From Thermoleophilaceae bacterium (lineage in GTDB: Bacteria > Actinomycetota > Thermoleophilia > Solirubrobacterales > Thermoleophilaceae): a stretch of DNA of 53,082 nt. Both the position numbers and the translations under genes were made by a program. A model generated the notes under the pieces. It was not told the DNA's origin, ran no database searches, and saw only the letters and a program-made list of their open reading frames with translations. Shown here in pieces: positions 32,271 to 41,463 of the stretch; positions within the stretch are counted from its first letter, which is position 1; every line of letters begins with the position of its first letter. The stretch covers positions 1 to 53,082 of the forward strand of contig DASUWY010000085.1 in assembly GCA_036378175.1 (NCBI GenBank). Direction: 5' to 3'.

Positions 32271-35200
32271 CTACTTCTTCAGCGTGAACTTCTTCATCGA
32301 CACCACGGCCGCGGAGCCGGGTGCCGTGAACGCCGACCTTCCGGTGAGCTTCATCCGCTTGGCGTGCTTGAGCATGCGCCGGCCCGTGCCGGTGAGCTTG
32401 ATCTTGAGCTTCGCCGGGCCGGGAGCGTTGAATCTCACGTGCCCGGTGGCGACGAGCACGGGCTTCGCCTTCGAGAGGTGAGCGCCGCGCGGCACCACGT
32501 ACCAGGACGTGACGAGCACACCCGCCTCGGGAGAAGTGACGGTGAGCGTGAGGCCACCGGCCTTGAGCAGCTTCGCGATCGAAGCACGCTTGCCGTGCGG
32601 ACTGGCAACGGCCGCGAACATCGAGTCGAGCCGTGGCTTGTCGTTGCCGGCCGGGGGCGTGGGCGCCGGCACCGGCGGTGTCGGCCCGGGGTTCGATGGC
32701 GGTGTGCCGCCACCGGATGGCGTGTTGCCACCGCCCCCGCCTCCGCCTCCGCTCGGGGGCGCGGCGATCACACCCGTTGGCGCGGAGATGGCCGGCGCGC
32801 TCGTGCCGCCCGAGTTCGTCGCCGTCTCCTTGACGGCGATCGTCATGCCCACATCGCCTGAGCCGAGCGTGTAGGTCTGATCCGTCGCGCCGGAGATGTC
32901 CGCGCAGGTCGTTCCGTCGGGGTTGCAGCGCTGCCACTGGTAGCCCCATGCGGTGGGGGAGCCGGTCCACGAGCCGTGGTGCTCGGTGAGCGTCTGACCT
33001 TGCTGCGCGGTGCCGGTGATCGTGGGAGGCGCGGTGTTGCTCGGCACAGGAGTCGCCCGCACCGTGTAGCTCATGGTCACGGCCTTATGAGCGCCGTCCT
33101 GGCTGGTGGCGGTGACGGCGTAGTAATGAGTCCCCGCGCTCGAGGTGTCGAGCGTTCCCGTGCCGCCCGAGCCGCCGTTGTTGTCCGCGCAACTCGCGAT
33201 GCCCGGACCCTCCGATGAGTCGTGGCAGTGGTACGTGGTCGGAACCACCTGGCCGACGTCGTAGGTGCCGCCGCCGGCGGGCGAGTCGATCGACGCGGAC
33301 GGGTTCTGGAAGAACACGTACACCTTGTTCGTGTACTGGTTGGCCACGGCCATGATCCCGCCACCGGGGCTGAAGGCCGCGGACTGAAGGCCGAAGTGGC
33401 TATCCGTGTCGAACCCGCCGATCGGCTGATCGTCGACGCTCGTGAGCGCGCCTCCCGACCCCACCGAGGCAACCCACACCCCATTCTCCACGCCGCTGGC
33501 ACCAACCGCTGCCAGGAGTCCGCCGGCGTCGCTGAACGACAGCTCCGTGGGCGCCACGGAGCTCGCGAACGGTGAGCCTGGCACCTGGCTGAGCGCACCA
33601 CTTCCGCTCACGGAGAACACCGACACAGAGTTGTCGTTGAGGCTCGACACGGCGAGCAGGCCGCCACCGGGGCTGAACTCGGCGTCGGTGGGCATGTGGC
33701 CGACGGTCACCGGAGAGCCAGAGGCCGTGAGCGAGCCATCGGACCCCACGCTGTACATCTGAACCTTGTTGTTGTTCTGAAGGGTGACCGCGAGCAGGCC
33801 GCCGGATGGGCCGAACCCAACCGAGACCGGCTGGGTGACCGGGGTCGCCGCGGCCGTGGAGGGCTCGCTGAGGCTCCCGTCGGCGGCGACGGAGAGCATG
33901 TGCACGGCGCCCACGCCGTTGTAGTAGGGGTCCGCGACGGCGATGAACCTGCCGTCCGGGCTGAACGCGATCGCGTGGGGATACGGGAACGCGCCGGGAG
34001 CGGGCGGCGTGGGGCCCGCGAGGATGAACGGCGAGCCCGCGACCGCAGAAAGGGTGCCGTCCCCCGCCACCGAGAACATCGAGATCGCGTTGCCGTCGGG
34101 GATGGCCAGGAACTCGCCGTCCGGGCTGAACACCGCGGCGGTCGGCGAGGGGCCGGTGGTGAACGGCGAGCCCGAGACCTCGGAGAGGCCGCCGTCGGCG
34201 TCGATCGTGAACACCGACACCGTGTCGTCATCGTGGTTGGTCACAGCCACCACACCGCCGCGCGGGCTGATCGCCACGGCGGTGGGCGTGCTGCCGGTGG
34301 AGGACGGCGAGCCGGTCCCCTGAGTGAAGCCGGCCGTGGTGGGCGCGGGAGCCGATCCGATCACGGCGGTCGGGTCGGACGCGGCTGGCGTGCTGTCCCC
34401 CGCCGCGTTGCTCGCGGTCTCGAGCACGAGGATCTTTTGGCCGACGTCGGCGTCGAGCAGCTTGTAGGTCTGGCCGGTCGCGCCCGCGATGTCCGCGCAG
34501 TTCGTCCCGTCCGAGTGGCAGCGCTGCCACTGGTAGGCGTAGCCGGTGGGCGAGCCGTCCCAGCTCCCGTGATGCTCGGTGAGCGTGCTCAGGTCGGCGG
34601 CGGTGCCCGTGATCGTCGGCCGCGAGCTGTTCGAAGGCGGCGCCGTGTCGACGTTGATGGTGTTCGTCACCGGCACGCTCGTATGACCCGCGGCCGTGCT
34701 CGCCGTGAGCGTGACCGTGTAGATGCCCGTGCTCGTGTAGCTGTGCGTGGTCTGCGCGCTGCTCGTCGTGTTCGAGCTGCCGTCGCCCCAGTTCCAGTGC
34801 CAGTTCGTGATCGCGTCCACGGACGACGTGGACGCGCTGCCATCGACGTCGATTGGCGTGTCGGCCGCGCCGGTGGCCGCCATGGTGAAGGACCCGATCA
34901 CGGGCGAGAAGTCGATGAGGCCGGAGGGCGCGCCCACGCCGCTCGGGCCGTCGAAGCCGGTGGCGGCGTCACATGCGGTGGTGCCGCCGCAGTCGTCCCG
35001 CGTGGCGGGAGGCGTGCCGCAGTCGGCGGGCTGAGCGCCGTCGCACCAGCCGTTGCCACCGGCGGTGACGTCATGGAGCGCGCTCGGCGCCGCCGTGTGG
35101 CCCGAGTAGAGCGTCTCCGCCGGGTAGTCCACGCCCTGGGCTCCGCCCGCGAGCGCGTACATGGCCGCGATCACGGGTGAGCTGAGGCTCGTGCCGCCGG

Positions 35201-36356
35201 TGGTCACCCAGCCGCTGCCGCCGTGGGTGTTGTAGCTGTCGTAGGTGTCGAACCCGGTGATGGGATCGCCGATCGCCGAGACGTCCGCCACGAGGCGGCC
35301 GGAACCAACGCAGTCCGCCGACGACCAGTCGGCCACGGAGCTCTGCCACAGGTCGGCGGTGAAGAGCGTGCTACAGCCGCCGCCGCTGCCACCGGTCACA
35401 CCGTCGCCCGCGTTCGGGCCGGTGTCGTCGTTCCACACGCGCTCAGCCGAGCGCGTGCCGTCGCTGTTCAGGTCGAGCTGCGTGCCGCCCACCGCCACCA
35501 CCTGCGGATAGGCCGCGGGCGTGTTCGCCTTTGCGGAGAGCGTGGGCCTGTCCCAGTTGTAATAGCCGTTGTCGCCTCCGGAGGCGGTGATCACGACGCC
35601 CGGGTGGTCATAGCTGTCCTGGGTCGTCGTATTCGTGAACTCCGGCGCTCCGTAGGAGTTCGTCACCTCGGTGGCGCCGAGCGACACGGCGGTGTCCACC
35701 GCGGCGGCGAGGTCGCTCGACAGGCTGGAGTCCGCCTCCACGAGCAGCACCTTGCAGTCCGGGCAGGTGGCGTGCACGGCCTCCACGTCGAGAGAGATCT
35801 CGCCGTCCCAGCCGTTCGTGCCCGCCGCGGTCGGCAGGTCCGTGCTGCTCCCGGTCTGGCCGACCTTCTCGAAGCAGCCGTTGGCGGTGGTGCACGCGGG
35901 CAGGCTGTACTGCGTGTCGAAGGTCCCGAGGTCGGCCTCGATGTTGGGGTCGTCGTACGCATCGACGATTGCGACGGTGTGATGCGTGCCCGGCCCGTCC
36001 GCGGCGGTGAGAGCGTTCTTTGTGCCGAGTCCGTACGCCGTCCACAGGTCCGCGGGCGTGTAGCCGCCGACCGGGCCGACCGCGTAGTGCGAGCCCACCA
36101 CGTACGGCACCGCACCGGGCGTGGCCGCTGTCGCGGGAACCCGGCGGAGCGCGTAGCAGCTCACGTGGCCCGGGGCGGGATCGGCGCAGTCGGCGACGAT
36201 GCGGGCGTAGTGGGTCCCCACCACCGCGCGACTGGTGGCGGCATGCGCCGCCGGCGCCAGCGAGAGCGCGACCAGAAGGAGCGACAGTCCAGCCAGCAGC
36301 AGAGCAGCCGACCTTTTCAGGCAAAGCTCCGCGGGGTTCCCCTGCCCAGCGATCAT
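32271..36356 (-). CDS. Secreted multidomain sedolisin (S53) peptidase with beta-propeller
   Basis: A 1361-residue exported protein. After the signal ([20 protein letters not shown]) and only about 55 residues (no long activation propeptide) comes the S53 catalytic domain: Glu186 and Asp190 in [18 protein letters not shown], oxyanion Asp in [10 protein letters not shown], nucleophile Ser390 in GGTSLSSPV. Next are a PKD domain (about 490-575), an Ig-like domain (580-670), a YncE/lactonase-like beta-propeller with [20 protein letters not shown] repeats (680-1050), a second Ig-like domain very similar to the first (about 1130-1225), a Gly/Pro linker and a C-terminal beta domain with Lys-rich end FTLKK. 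Start: ATG 36356 has the ribosome site AAAGGTG; ATG 36392 is possible. Probably an extracellular acid protease with binding modules. Confidence 0.88.
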   Translation of the reverse strand: MIAGQGNPAELCLKRSAALLLAGLSLLLVALSLAPAAHAATSRAVVGTHYARIVADCADPAPGHVSCYALRRVPATAATPGAVPYVVGSHYAVGPVGGYTPADLWTAYGLGTKNALTAADGPGTHHTVAIVDAYDDPNIEADLGTFDTQYSLPACTTANGCFEKVGQTGSSTDLPTAAGTNGWDGEISLDVEAVHATCPDCKVLLVEADSSLSSDLAAAVDTAVSLGATEVTNSYGAPEFTNTTTQDSYDHPGVVITASGGDNGYYNWDRPTLSAKANTPAAYPQVVAVGGTQLDLNSDGTRSAERVWNDDTGPNAGDGVTGGSGGGCSTLFTADLWQSSVADWSSADCVGSGRLVADVSAIGDPITGFDTYDSYNTHGGSGWVTTGGTSLSSPVIAAMYALAGGAQGVDYPAETLYSGHTAAPSALHDVTAGGNGWCDGAQPADCGTPPATRDDCGGTTACDAATGFDGPSGVGAPSGLIDFSPVIGSFTMAATGAADTPIDVDGSASTSSVDAITNWHWNWGDGSSNTTSSAQTTHSYTSTGIYTVTLTASTAAGHTSVPVTNTINVDTAPPSNSSRPTITGTAADLSTLTEHHGSWDGSPTGYAYQWQRCHSDGTNCADIAGATGQTYKLLDADVGQKILVLETASNAAGDSTPAASDPTAVIGSAPAPTTAGFTQGTGSPSSTGSTPTAVAISPRGGVVAVTNHDDDTVSVFTIDADGGLSEVSGSPFTTGPSPTAAVFSPDGEFLAIPDGNAISMFSVAGDGTLSAVAGSPFILAGPTPPAPGAFPYPHAIAFSPDGRFIAVADPYYNGVGAVHMLSVAADGSLSEPSTAAATPVTQPVSVGFGPSGGLLAVTLQNNNKVQMYSVGSDGSLTASGSPVTVGHMPTDAEFSPGGGLLAVSSLNDNSVSVFSVSGSGALSQVPGSPFASSVAPTELSFSDAGGLLAAVGASGVENGVWVASVGSGGALTSVDDQPIGGFDTDSHFGLQSAAFSPGGGIMAVANQYTNKVYVFFQNPSASIDSPAGGGTYDVGQVVPTTYHCHDSSEGPGIASCADNNGGSGGTGTLDTSSAGTHYYAVTATSQDGAHKAVTMSYTVRATPVPSNTAPPTITGTAQQGQTLTEHHGSWTGSPTAWGYQWQRCNPDGTTCADISGATDQTYTLGSGDVGMTIAVKETATNSGGTSAPAISAPTGVIAAPPSGGGGGGGGNTPSGGGTPPSNPGPTPPVPAPTPPAGNDKPRLDSMFAAVASPHGKRASIAKLLKAGGLTLTVTSPEAGVLVTSWYVVPRGAHLSKAKPVLVATGHVRFNAPGPAKLKIKLTGTGRRMLKHAKRMKLTGRSAFTAPGSAAVVSMKKFTLKK

Positions 36357-36520
36357 CGACGCACCTTTCTGGCAGCGCGCAGCCGTCGTCATGACGACGC
36401 GAGTTGCGGTCAGCTCTCGTGCCTCGCCAACGACCGGACCAGAGGTCGTTCTCGGCGAGCCCTATCTCGGATGGCGCCGTAGCGGCTTGGGCGCCACACA
36501 GCGACGTTCCGTCACCATAA

Positions 36521-36552
36521 ACACACCTTTTGCGATCCCGCCAGCGGTGTGT
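36521..36552 (-). terminator. Inverted repeat after the TetR gene
   Basis: ACACACC (36521-36527) and GGTGTGT (36546-36552) form a 7-bp stem with an 18-base loop, 13 bases after the TetR stop. On the coding strand it is followed by TTA. It may end the marR-tetR transcript before the sedolisin gene; the 172-base spacer otherwise shows nothing clear. Confidence 0.3.
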
Positions 36553-36564
36553 CAGCCTCCTGAC

Positions 36565-37182
36565 TCAGCCTGACCCATAGAGCGTCCGGATCCAGATCTC
36601 GGAGAGCGCCGCGGCTGCACGCTCGGGATCGCCGAGCGGGCGCTGACCGAAGCGCACGAGGAGGAAGCGCTCGTTCATCCAGATGAGGGCGGTGGCCACC
36701 TCCCCCGGATCGCCGATCGCGCTCAGTCCCGTGGCGTTGTCACGCGCGATGCGCTCGGCCACCGCGTCGGCCAGGCTCGCCCCCAGCTGTGAGTAGCGGC
36801 CTGCCAGCTCCTCGTTGCCGGCCGCCTCGTCAGCGAGCGCGCGAACCAGCCGTCCGTGCCGGTGGAAGGTCTCGACGAGCATCCGCACCGCGTTCCTCAG
36901 GCGCTCGCGCGGATCGCCGTGCTCGGCCTCCTGCCACGACGCGGGGACGGCCGCGAGCTCGGTGCCCAGCTCCTCGATCAGCGCGAACAGCAGAGCCGGC
37001 TTGTCCGGGAAGTGCTTGTAGAAGCCGCTCCGCGCGAGCCCGGCGCGCTCGGCGATCAGCTCGACGGAGACGTGACGCCACGGAAGCTCCTCCACCAGCT
37101 CGCGCGTGCTCTCCATGAGCCGCTGGCGGGTGGCTTCGCGCCTGCGCCGGTGGCGTGCCTCGAGGTCCGGCCGCTGCGGCAT
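36565..37182 (-). CDS. TetR-family transcriptional regulator
   Basis: A 205-residue regulator. The N-terminal helix-turn-helix is RQRLMESTRELVEELPWRHV, SVELIAERAGLARSGFYKHF and PDKPALLFALIEEL, a standard TetR DNA-binding domain. The C-terminal ligand-binding part (WQEAEHGDPRERLRNAVRML) is helical and variable; its ligand is unknown. The gene begins 8 bases after the MarR stop, so the two regulators form one operon. Its likely targets are the divergent secreted hydrolase gene or the MarR gene itself. Confidence 0.92.
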   Translation of the reverse strand: MPQRPDLEARHRRRREATRQRLMESTRELVEELPWRHVSVELIAERAGLARSGFYKHFPDKPALLFALIEELGTELAAVPASWQEAEHGDPRERLRNAVRMLVETFHRHGRLVRALADEAAGNEELAGRYSQLGASLADAVAERIARDNATGLSAIGDPGEVATALIWMNERFLLVRFGQRPLGDPERAAAALSEIWIRTLYGSG

Positions 37183-37189
37183 GGCGAGC

Positions 37190-37669
37190 TCAGGCGAGGC
37201 GGGGGCGCGTGGTCTCGAGCGCGTGCGCGCACGAGGCCAGCGAGCTGCGTAGCTCCTCGACCGCCTCCGGCGGCAGGTCGCGCAGCATCTCGGCCTCGAT
37301 GCGGTCCATCGAGCGATCGCAGTCGTGGAGCATCCGCAGCCCCTTGGCGGTGACGGACGCGCGGAGGACGCGGCGGTGGGCGGGGTCCGGCCGCCGCTTC
37401 ACGAGGTTGCGCCGCTCGAGCGCGGAGATCACGAGGTTCATCGCCTGCGGCGTGACGAAGGCCCAGCGCGCGAGCTGCGCGCACGACATGCCGTCGCGCT
37501 CGCGCAGGACGCTCAGCGTGACGTACTCGGTGGTGGTGAGACCGTGGGTGCGGGTGACCTCGTCGAGGCGGGAGCGCAGGCGGCGCTCGACGCGGTACAC
37601 GAGGTAGGCCACGCGGCTGCGGGCGTGCGGCGTGACGGAGACGGCCGGCGCGCTCGTTGCTGGGTTCAT
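37190..37669 (-). CDS. MarR-family transcriptional regulator
   Basis: A 159-residue winged-helix regulator. The core is RLRSRLDEVTRTHGLTTTEY, VTLSVLRERDGMSCAQLARW, AFVTPQAMNLVISALERRNL and VKRRPDPAHRRVLRASVTAK, the recognition helix and wing of MarR proteins. Family members usually repress and are released by phenolic ligands or oxidation. It precedes the TetR gene in the same operon and diverges from the hydrolase gene. The palindrome ACAAGCAGCTTGT at 37723-37735 in the spacer is a plausible operator. Confidence 0.93.
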   Translation of the reverse strand: MNPATSAPAVSVTPHARSRVAYLVYRVERRLRSRLDEVTRTHGLTTTEYVTLSVLRERDGMSCAQLARWAFVTPQAMNLVISALERRNLVKRRPDPAHRRVLRASVTAKGLRMLHDCDRSMDRIEAEMLRDLPPEAVEELRSSLASCAHALETTRPRLA

Positions 37670-37719
37670 GGAGCAACCTTAGTCGCCTCGAGGAGCGCCG
37701 GGGGGCGGAAGCAAGCCGA

Positions 37720-37748
37720 TTGACAAGCAGCTTGTTACTCGGTAGCTT
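37720..37748 (+). promoter_or_regulatory. Promoter of the hydrolase gene overlapped by a MarR/TetR-type palindrome
   Basis: TTGACA at 37720-37725 and TAGCTT at 37743-37748 are separated by 17 bases, a canonical spacing. The 13-bp palindrome ACAAGCAGCTTGT (37723-37735) covers the -35 box. A regulator bound there would block the promoter. The promoter reads toward the hydrolase gene at 37785, with the MarR gene starting at 37669 on the other side. Confidence 0.45.
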
Positions 37749-37784
37749 GCCGCGCGCTGGTCTCACGCGAGGAGGAGGAGTGTC

Positions 37785-39179
37785 GTGACCGTTCGCCGCC
37801 TGTCGATCGTCCTTGTCGTCACGGGCATGCTCGCCACGGGTGTGTCGCTCTCCACCGCCGCGGCCGCCACGTCCACGAGCTATTCAGGCACGACGTCGGA
37901 CGGCGGCAGCTGGGTGGCGGACGTGCCGTCGCCCTGGAACGGCAACGTGCTGCTGTACAGCCACGGCTTTGGCCCGCTTGTCGCGGCGGACGCGCCGGAC
38001 GGCACCACCAAGCAGGCACTGCTCGATCGCGGCTACGCGCTCGTGGGCTCTTCGTATGACCCCAACGGATCCTGGTGGGCGCTCGGCTCCGCACTGCGGG
38101 ACCAGTTCGAGGCGCTCTCGGATCTCACGCCCCAGCTGCCTTCGTCACCGGACAACGTGCTCGCCTTCGGCACCTCGATGGGCGGCCTGATCAGCGCGCT
38201 CGAGGACGAGTCGAACCCGTACGGCCGCGTGGACGGCTCGTTCACCACCTGCGGCATCGTCGGCGGCGGGATCCAGCTCAACAACTACCAGCTCGACGGC
38301 GAGTACACGATGAGCAAGCTGCTGGCACCGGGCGTGCCGATCAAGCTCGTGCGCTTCACGGGCGGCCCGCCCGAGGGGCTCGCCACGGGCGAGCAGCTTG
38401 ACACGCTCGCGCACCAGGCGCAGACCACCCCTCAGGGACGCGCCCGGCTCGCGCTGGCGATGGCGTTCATGAACGTGGCGTCCTGGGCGCCCGGTCAGCC
38501 GATGCCCGCCCCGCACGACTATGACGCGCAGGAGCAGGGCCAGTACGACGTGCAGTTCAGCGGCGGCTTCACCACCATGGACTTCGTCGAGTTCGGCCGT
38601 CCCTACATCGAGCAGGCCGCCGGCGGGAACGGCTCGTGGACCGCGGGCGAGGACTTCGAGCGGCTGCTCGACCAGTCGTCATACGCGCCGGAGGTCCGGG
38701 CGCTGTACAGGGAGGCGGGCCTGAACCTGCGGGACGACCTGAGCACGCTCACCCAGGGAGCGGACATCAAGGCCGACCGCGGAGCGATCCAGTGGCTCGA
38801 CCAGACGTCTGTGCCGCACGGTCACCTGCTCGCGCCGGAGCTCGACATGCACACGATCTCCGACCAGCTTGTTCCGGTGCAGCACGAGAACAAGTACGCC
38901 CAGACGGTGCGCCAGGCGGACTCGCACCGCCTCCTGCGGCAAGCATTCATCGAGCGCCAGCAGCACTGCAACTTCACCCCGGCGGAGCTCGTGGCCGGCG
39001 TGCTGGCGCTGCAGCACCGGGTGGACACGGGCCGCTGGGACAACGTTGCCCGGCCGAAGGCGCTCGAGGCGAGCGCGCAGAGCCTCGGCCTCGGCGATGC
39101 CGCCTTCATCCACTTCAAGCCGGATCCGCTGTCGGGCGACAACGGGCCGTTCGACCCGATCACGCAGGGCGTGGGCTGA
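37785..39179 (+). CDS. Secreted alpha/beta hydrolase
   Basis: A 464-residue exported hydrolase with a GTG start and an excellent ribosome site (GAGGAGGAG). The signal peptide is RRLSIVLVVTGMLATGVSLS TAAAA in two parts. The nucleophile elbow GTSMGG is near residue 133, after VPSPWNGNVLLYSHGF. The catalytic His is likely in the C-terminal FIERQQHCNFTPAELV, and the acid in ELDMHTISDQLVP. The NFTPAE end resembles tannase/feruloyl-esterase and secreted prolyl-type hydrolases; no substrate can be named. It is divergent from the MarR-TetR pair, which probably controls it through the site at 37720-37748. Confidence 0.82.
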   Translation: MTVRRLSIVLVVTGMLATGVSLSTAAAATSTSYSGTTSDGGSWVADVPSPWNGNVLLYSHGFGPLVAADAPDGTTKQALLDRGYALVGSSYDPNGSWWALGSALRDQFEALSDLTPQLPSSPDNVLAFGTSMGGLISALEDESNPYGRVDGSFTTCGIVGGGIQLNNYQLDGEYTMSKLLAPGVPIKLVRFTGGPPEGLATGEQLDTLAHQAQTTPQGRARLALAMAFMNVASWAPGQPMPAPHDYDAQEQGQYDVQFSGGFTTMDFVEFGRPYIEQAAGGNGSWTAGEDFERLLDQSSYAPEVRALYREAGLNLRDDLSTLTQGADIKADRGAIQWLDQTSVPHGHLLAPELDMHTISDQLVPVQHENKYAQTVRQADSHRLLRQAFIERQQHCNFTPAELVAGVLALQHRVDTGRWDNVARPKALEASAQSLGLGDAAFIHFKPDPLSGDNGPFDPITQGVG

Positions 39180-39182
39180 GGC

Positions 39183-39971
39183 TCACCGCACCGCCTGCCG
39201 CAGCGTCAACACGTCGGCGAACAGGTCGCCGTGCCTCGCCACGCGCTCGGGCACGTCCCCCATCTCGAAGCTGAGCGGCGCGGGATCGCGCGTGTGCAGC
39301 GCCCGCTCGACCTCGTCCCAGCCAACTGGCGTGGACACGGACGCGGGCGTCTGCTCCTCGAGCAGCTCGGCAATGCGGCGCGCGATCGGCTTGGTCACGT
39401 CGTAGGTCACGTCGGTGTTGAGCGGCACATAGACCTGAAGTCCCTTCGACCCTGACGTCTTCGGGAACGCGGCGAGGCCCACGCCGCGCAGCAGCTCGCG
39501 GACACGGAGCGCCACCTCGCAGCACTCGACGATGGTCGTGCCCTCGCCCGGGTCGAGATCGAACGCGAGCACGGTGGGGCGGTGCAGATCGGACCGCTCG
39601 TGCAGCGAGGTGTGCAGCTCGACGCTGCCGATGTTCACGCCCCACAGGAGCGACGCGAGCTCGTTCAGCACGCAGTAGTTGATGTTCTCGCCCTTGTCGC
39701 GACTCCACACCGGCGCCACGGGCATCCAGTCGGGCCGGAAGTCCGGGCAGTCCTTCTGCCAGAAGCGCGGCCCCGTTACTCCTTCCGGGTAGCGGTGCAT
39801 GTGGAGCAGCCGCTCGCGCAGGTGCGGCAGCATCGCGTCCGCAACCGACACGTAGTACTCGAGCAATTCGGCCTTGGTGGTGCCCGCATTCGGGAAGATC
39901 ACGCGGTCGAGATTGCGAATCGGCAGCCGGCGGCCGTCGACCTGGAGCTCGTTTGCCTCCGCCTTCGGCAT
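39183..39971 (-). CDS. LigD-type primase-polymerase homologue lacking the third catalytic segment
   Basis: A 262-residue second LigD-type polymerase. It shares NLDRVIFPNAGTTKAELLEYY, RFWQKDCPDFRPDWM, the metal-binding pair in VLAFDLDPGEG (D138, D140), FPKTSGSKGLQVYVPL and a C-terminal WDEVERALHT. However the run from IARRIAELLEEQTP goes straight to ASVSTPVGWDEV. The family segment between them, which carries the third catalytic Asp and the YSxR motif (ERIFIDYNQN and SAYSVRAKPG in the first paralogue), is missing, about 40 residues. The frame is intact, so either the gene is a decayed copy or a shortened form with altered or no polymerase activity. It differs from the paralogue at 749-1813 throughout. 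Confidence 0.85.
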   Translation of the reverse strand: MPKAEANELQVDGRRLPIRNLDRVIFPNAGTTKAELLEYYVSVADAMLPHLRERLLHMHRYPEGVTGPRFWQKDCPDFRPDWMPVAPVWSRDKGENINYCVLNELASLLWGVNIGSVELHTSLHERSDLHRPTVLAFDLDPGEGTTIVECCEVALRVRELLRGVGLAAFPKTSGSKGLQVYVPLNTDVTYDVTKPIARRIAELLEEQTPASVSTPVGWDEVERALHTRDPAPLSFEMGDVPERVARHGDLFADVLTLRQAVR

Positions 39972-40052
39972 GCGGCGCGTCTACCCCGGCCAAGCCAGGT
40001 TCACCCGCTTCGGATGAGTCGCGCGCGCGGCGGCGGGGCTAGCGTTGCCGGC

Positions 40053-40358
40053 GTGGCGCTTCTCAGCCAGATGATCCGCAGCCGGGCGATCACCGGCAGC
40101 ACCGACGCGAGCACCTTCAAGTGGATCGCCGGACGCCAGGGTGGCCGCTGGGCGGAGCAGCACGTGCATGCCGCATTTGGAGACCGCGTGGCAGAGCCCG
40201 CCCCGAGCGCACCGGCGCCCGCGCCCGCGCCACCCGCGCCCGCGCCCGCTCAGGCGGCCAACCCCGCGGAGAGCGTGCATGACCTGACCGAGCTCCACCG
40301 GCGCGGCGTGGTGACCGACGCCGAGTTCGACGAGCTCCTCGGCAGGCTGCAGGCCTGA
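40053..40358 (+). CDS. Small SHOCT-domain protein
   Basis: About 101 residues. The N-terminal part (LLSQMIRSRAITGSTDASTFKWIA) is followed by a Pro/Ala linker (EPAPSAPAPAPAPPAPAPAQ) and a SHOCT motif at the end, VHDLTELHRRGVVTDAEFDE LLGRL (in two pieces). No membrane helix is seen. The GTG at 40053 is a reasonable start; an ATG at 40015 would add Arg/Gly-rich residues. Its function is unknown. It ends 4 bases before the convergent membrane-protein gene. Confidence 0.72.
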   Translation: MALLSQMIRSRAITGSTDASTFKWIAGRQGGRWAEQHVHAAFGDRVAEPAPSAPAPAPAPPAPAPAQAANPAESVHDLTELHRRGVVTDAEFDELLGRLQA

Positions 40359-40361
40359 GAT

Positions 40362-40658
40362 CTAGCTGCCCACGCGTGTGCCGCCGGCCACGTAGGTGGC
40401 GAAGTCCTGCTCGAACTCCGGCCACCACGCCGGCTCGTCAGTGGGCGGTGGCCCCTCGGGCGGGCGCTTGCCAGAACCGCCGCCGCCGCCGTCGCCCGGA
40501 TCCTCGCCGGAGCTGTCCTCGCGATGGAGCCACCAGAGGCTGAACACGAGCATCGCGATCTGCACGCCGATCAGGAGCGCCACGACCCATGCCCCGCCGT
40601 GACTGGCGGCCTGGTTCGAGGTCGACGTGGCGTACGCGACTGCCGCGAGCTGGGACAT
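40362..40658 (-). CDS. Small single-helix membrane protein
   Basis: A 98-residue protein of unrecognised family. One transmembrane helix (AWVVALLIGVQIAMLVFSLWW) lies near residues 23-43. It is followed by an acidic, Gly/Pro-rich tail (EDSSGEDPGDGGGGGSGKRP) and a C-terminal segment PAWWPEFEQDFATYVAG. The topology probably leaves the C terminus in the cytoplasm. The start at 40658 is preceded by a motif shared with the SQR-like operon (40691-40734), at the same distance. Confidence 0.65.
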   Translation of the reverse strand: MSQLAAVAYATSTSNQAASHGGAWVVALLIGVQIAMLVFSLWWLHREDSSGEDPGDGGGGGSGKRPPEGPPPTDEPAWWPEFEQDFATYVAGGTRVGS

Positions 40659-40690
40659 GTGGGCACCGTACGTAGGCCGAGGAGCGGCGG

Positions 40691-40734
40691 CATCCGTCCA
40701 TAACCCGCGACTTCCGCGGGCAAATTACGGATAC
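40691..40734 (-). promoter_or_regulatory. Candidate promoter/operator with nested palindrome, shared with 24306-24349
   Basis: CATCCGTCCA begins 33 bases before the start codon at 40658, as upstream of the SQR-like gene. Here ATCCGT (40692-40697) and ACGGAT (40727-40732) enclose CCCGCG/CGCGGG (40704-40709, 40715-40720), giving a symmetrical 41-base nested palindrome centred at 40712. It may bind a dimeric regulator; the Crp/Fnr gene at 41464 is the nearest candidate. Confidence 0.45.
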
Positions 40735-40827
40735 GAGGGGAGGCCAGCACTCCTGGCCGCCGTGTCAGTGGCGTGACGCCCCGGGCGGGCCGGAGGCGCG
40801 GGGCCCCCGGCCAGCCGGGCTCGAGCG

Positions 40828-41283
40828 TCAATGCGTGATCACGCGGCCGCCGCGGTAGCGCTCGTCGCGCCGGCGCGGCAGGTGCTTCGCCGCGTCCGAG
40901 GCACTCGCGCTCCAGACGGCGAGCACAAACACGGCCACTCCGGTGGCGATGTCGTTCCAGAACGCCGACGTGGAGACATCGATCGTGAAGGCCGCGATGA
41001 ACAACCAGACGCCGATCAGGGCGTTGATCCAGCTCATCCAGCTCTCGCGATACGCGCCAAACACGCGCGTGAGGCCGAAGGCTCCGATGATGAAACCGAA
41101 GATCACATCGTTCCACTGCGGATCCCCCGCCACGTACGGGAGCACCCACGGCGCGATGATCAGCCAGGCGCCGATCAGCACGTTGAGGCCGCTGGCGCCG
41201 ACCACCTCGCTGCGCCAGTCGTGAACGGCGGGCGCGATCGGATCCGCAGGCCGAGCTTCCGGACGTTGACGTGGCTCTTTCAT
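40828..41283 (-). CDS. SPW-repeat membrane protein
   Basis: A 151-residue membrane protein with about four helices. The SPW-type repeats are seen in VGASGLNVLIGAWLIIAPWV and SWINALIGVWLFIAAFTIDV. IDVSTSAFWNDIATGVAVFV is the loop and fourth helix. SPW-family proteins are small actinobacterial membrane proteins of unknown function. The C terminus is basic (PRRRDERYRGGR). It diverges from the Crp/Fnr regulator across 180 bases. Confidence 0.88.
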   Translation of the reverse strand: MKEPRQRPEARPADPIAPAVHDWRSEVVGASGLNVLIGAWLIIAPWVLPYVAGDPQWNDVIFGFIIGAFGLTRVFGAYRESWMSWINALIGVWLFIAAFTIDVSTSAFWNDIATGVAVFVLAVWSASASDAAKHLPRRRDERYRGGRVITH

Positions 41284-41463
41284 CGTCCCTCCTTAGTCGC
41301 TATCGCACCTCGCTTGCCCCAGCGCGCGGCGCGTTAACTGCGAGAGGTAAGAGACGTGACGGCGGGACGGTCCCGGGGCGATCTGTGGGGTACTCCCTTC
41401 TCGTCACCCCGCGCGGCCGCCCAAGCTTCGTGGTACTGAACCGAAACTCTTGTGAGGTGAGCC

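Noticed and set aside
35223-36482. Plus-strand frame of 419 residues opposite the sedolisin gene
   Set aside because: It is composed mostly of Arg, Val and Gly from the opposite strand's codon bias; the sedolisin frame has intact catalytic motifs.
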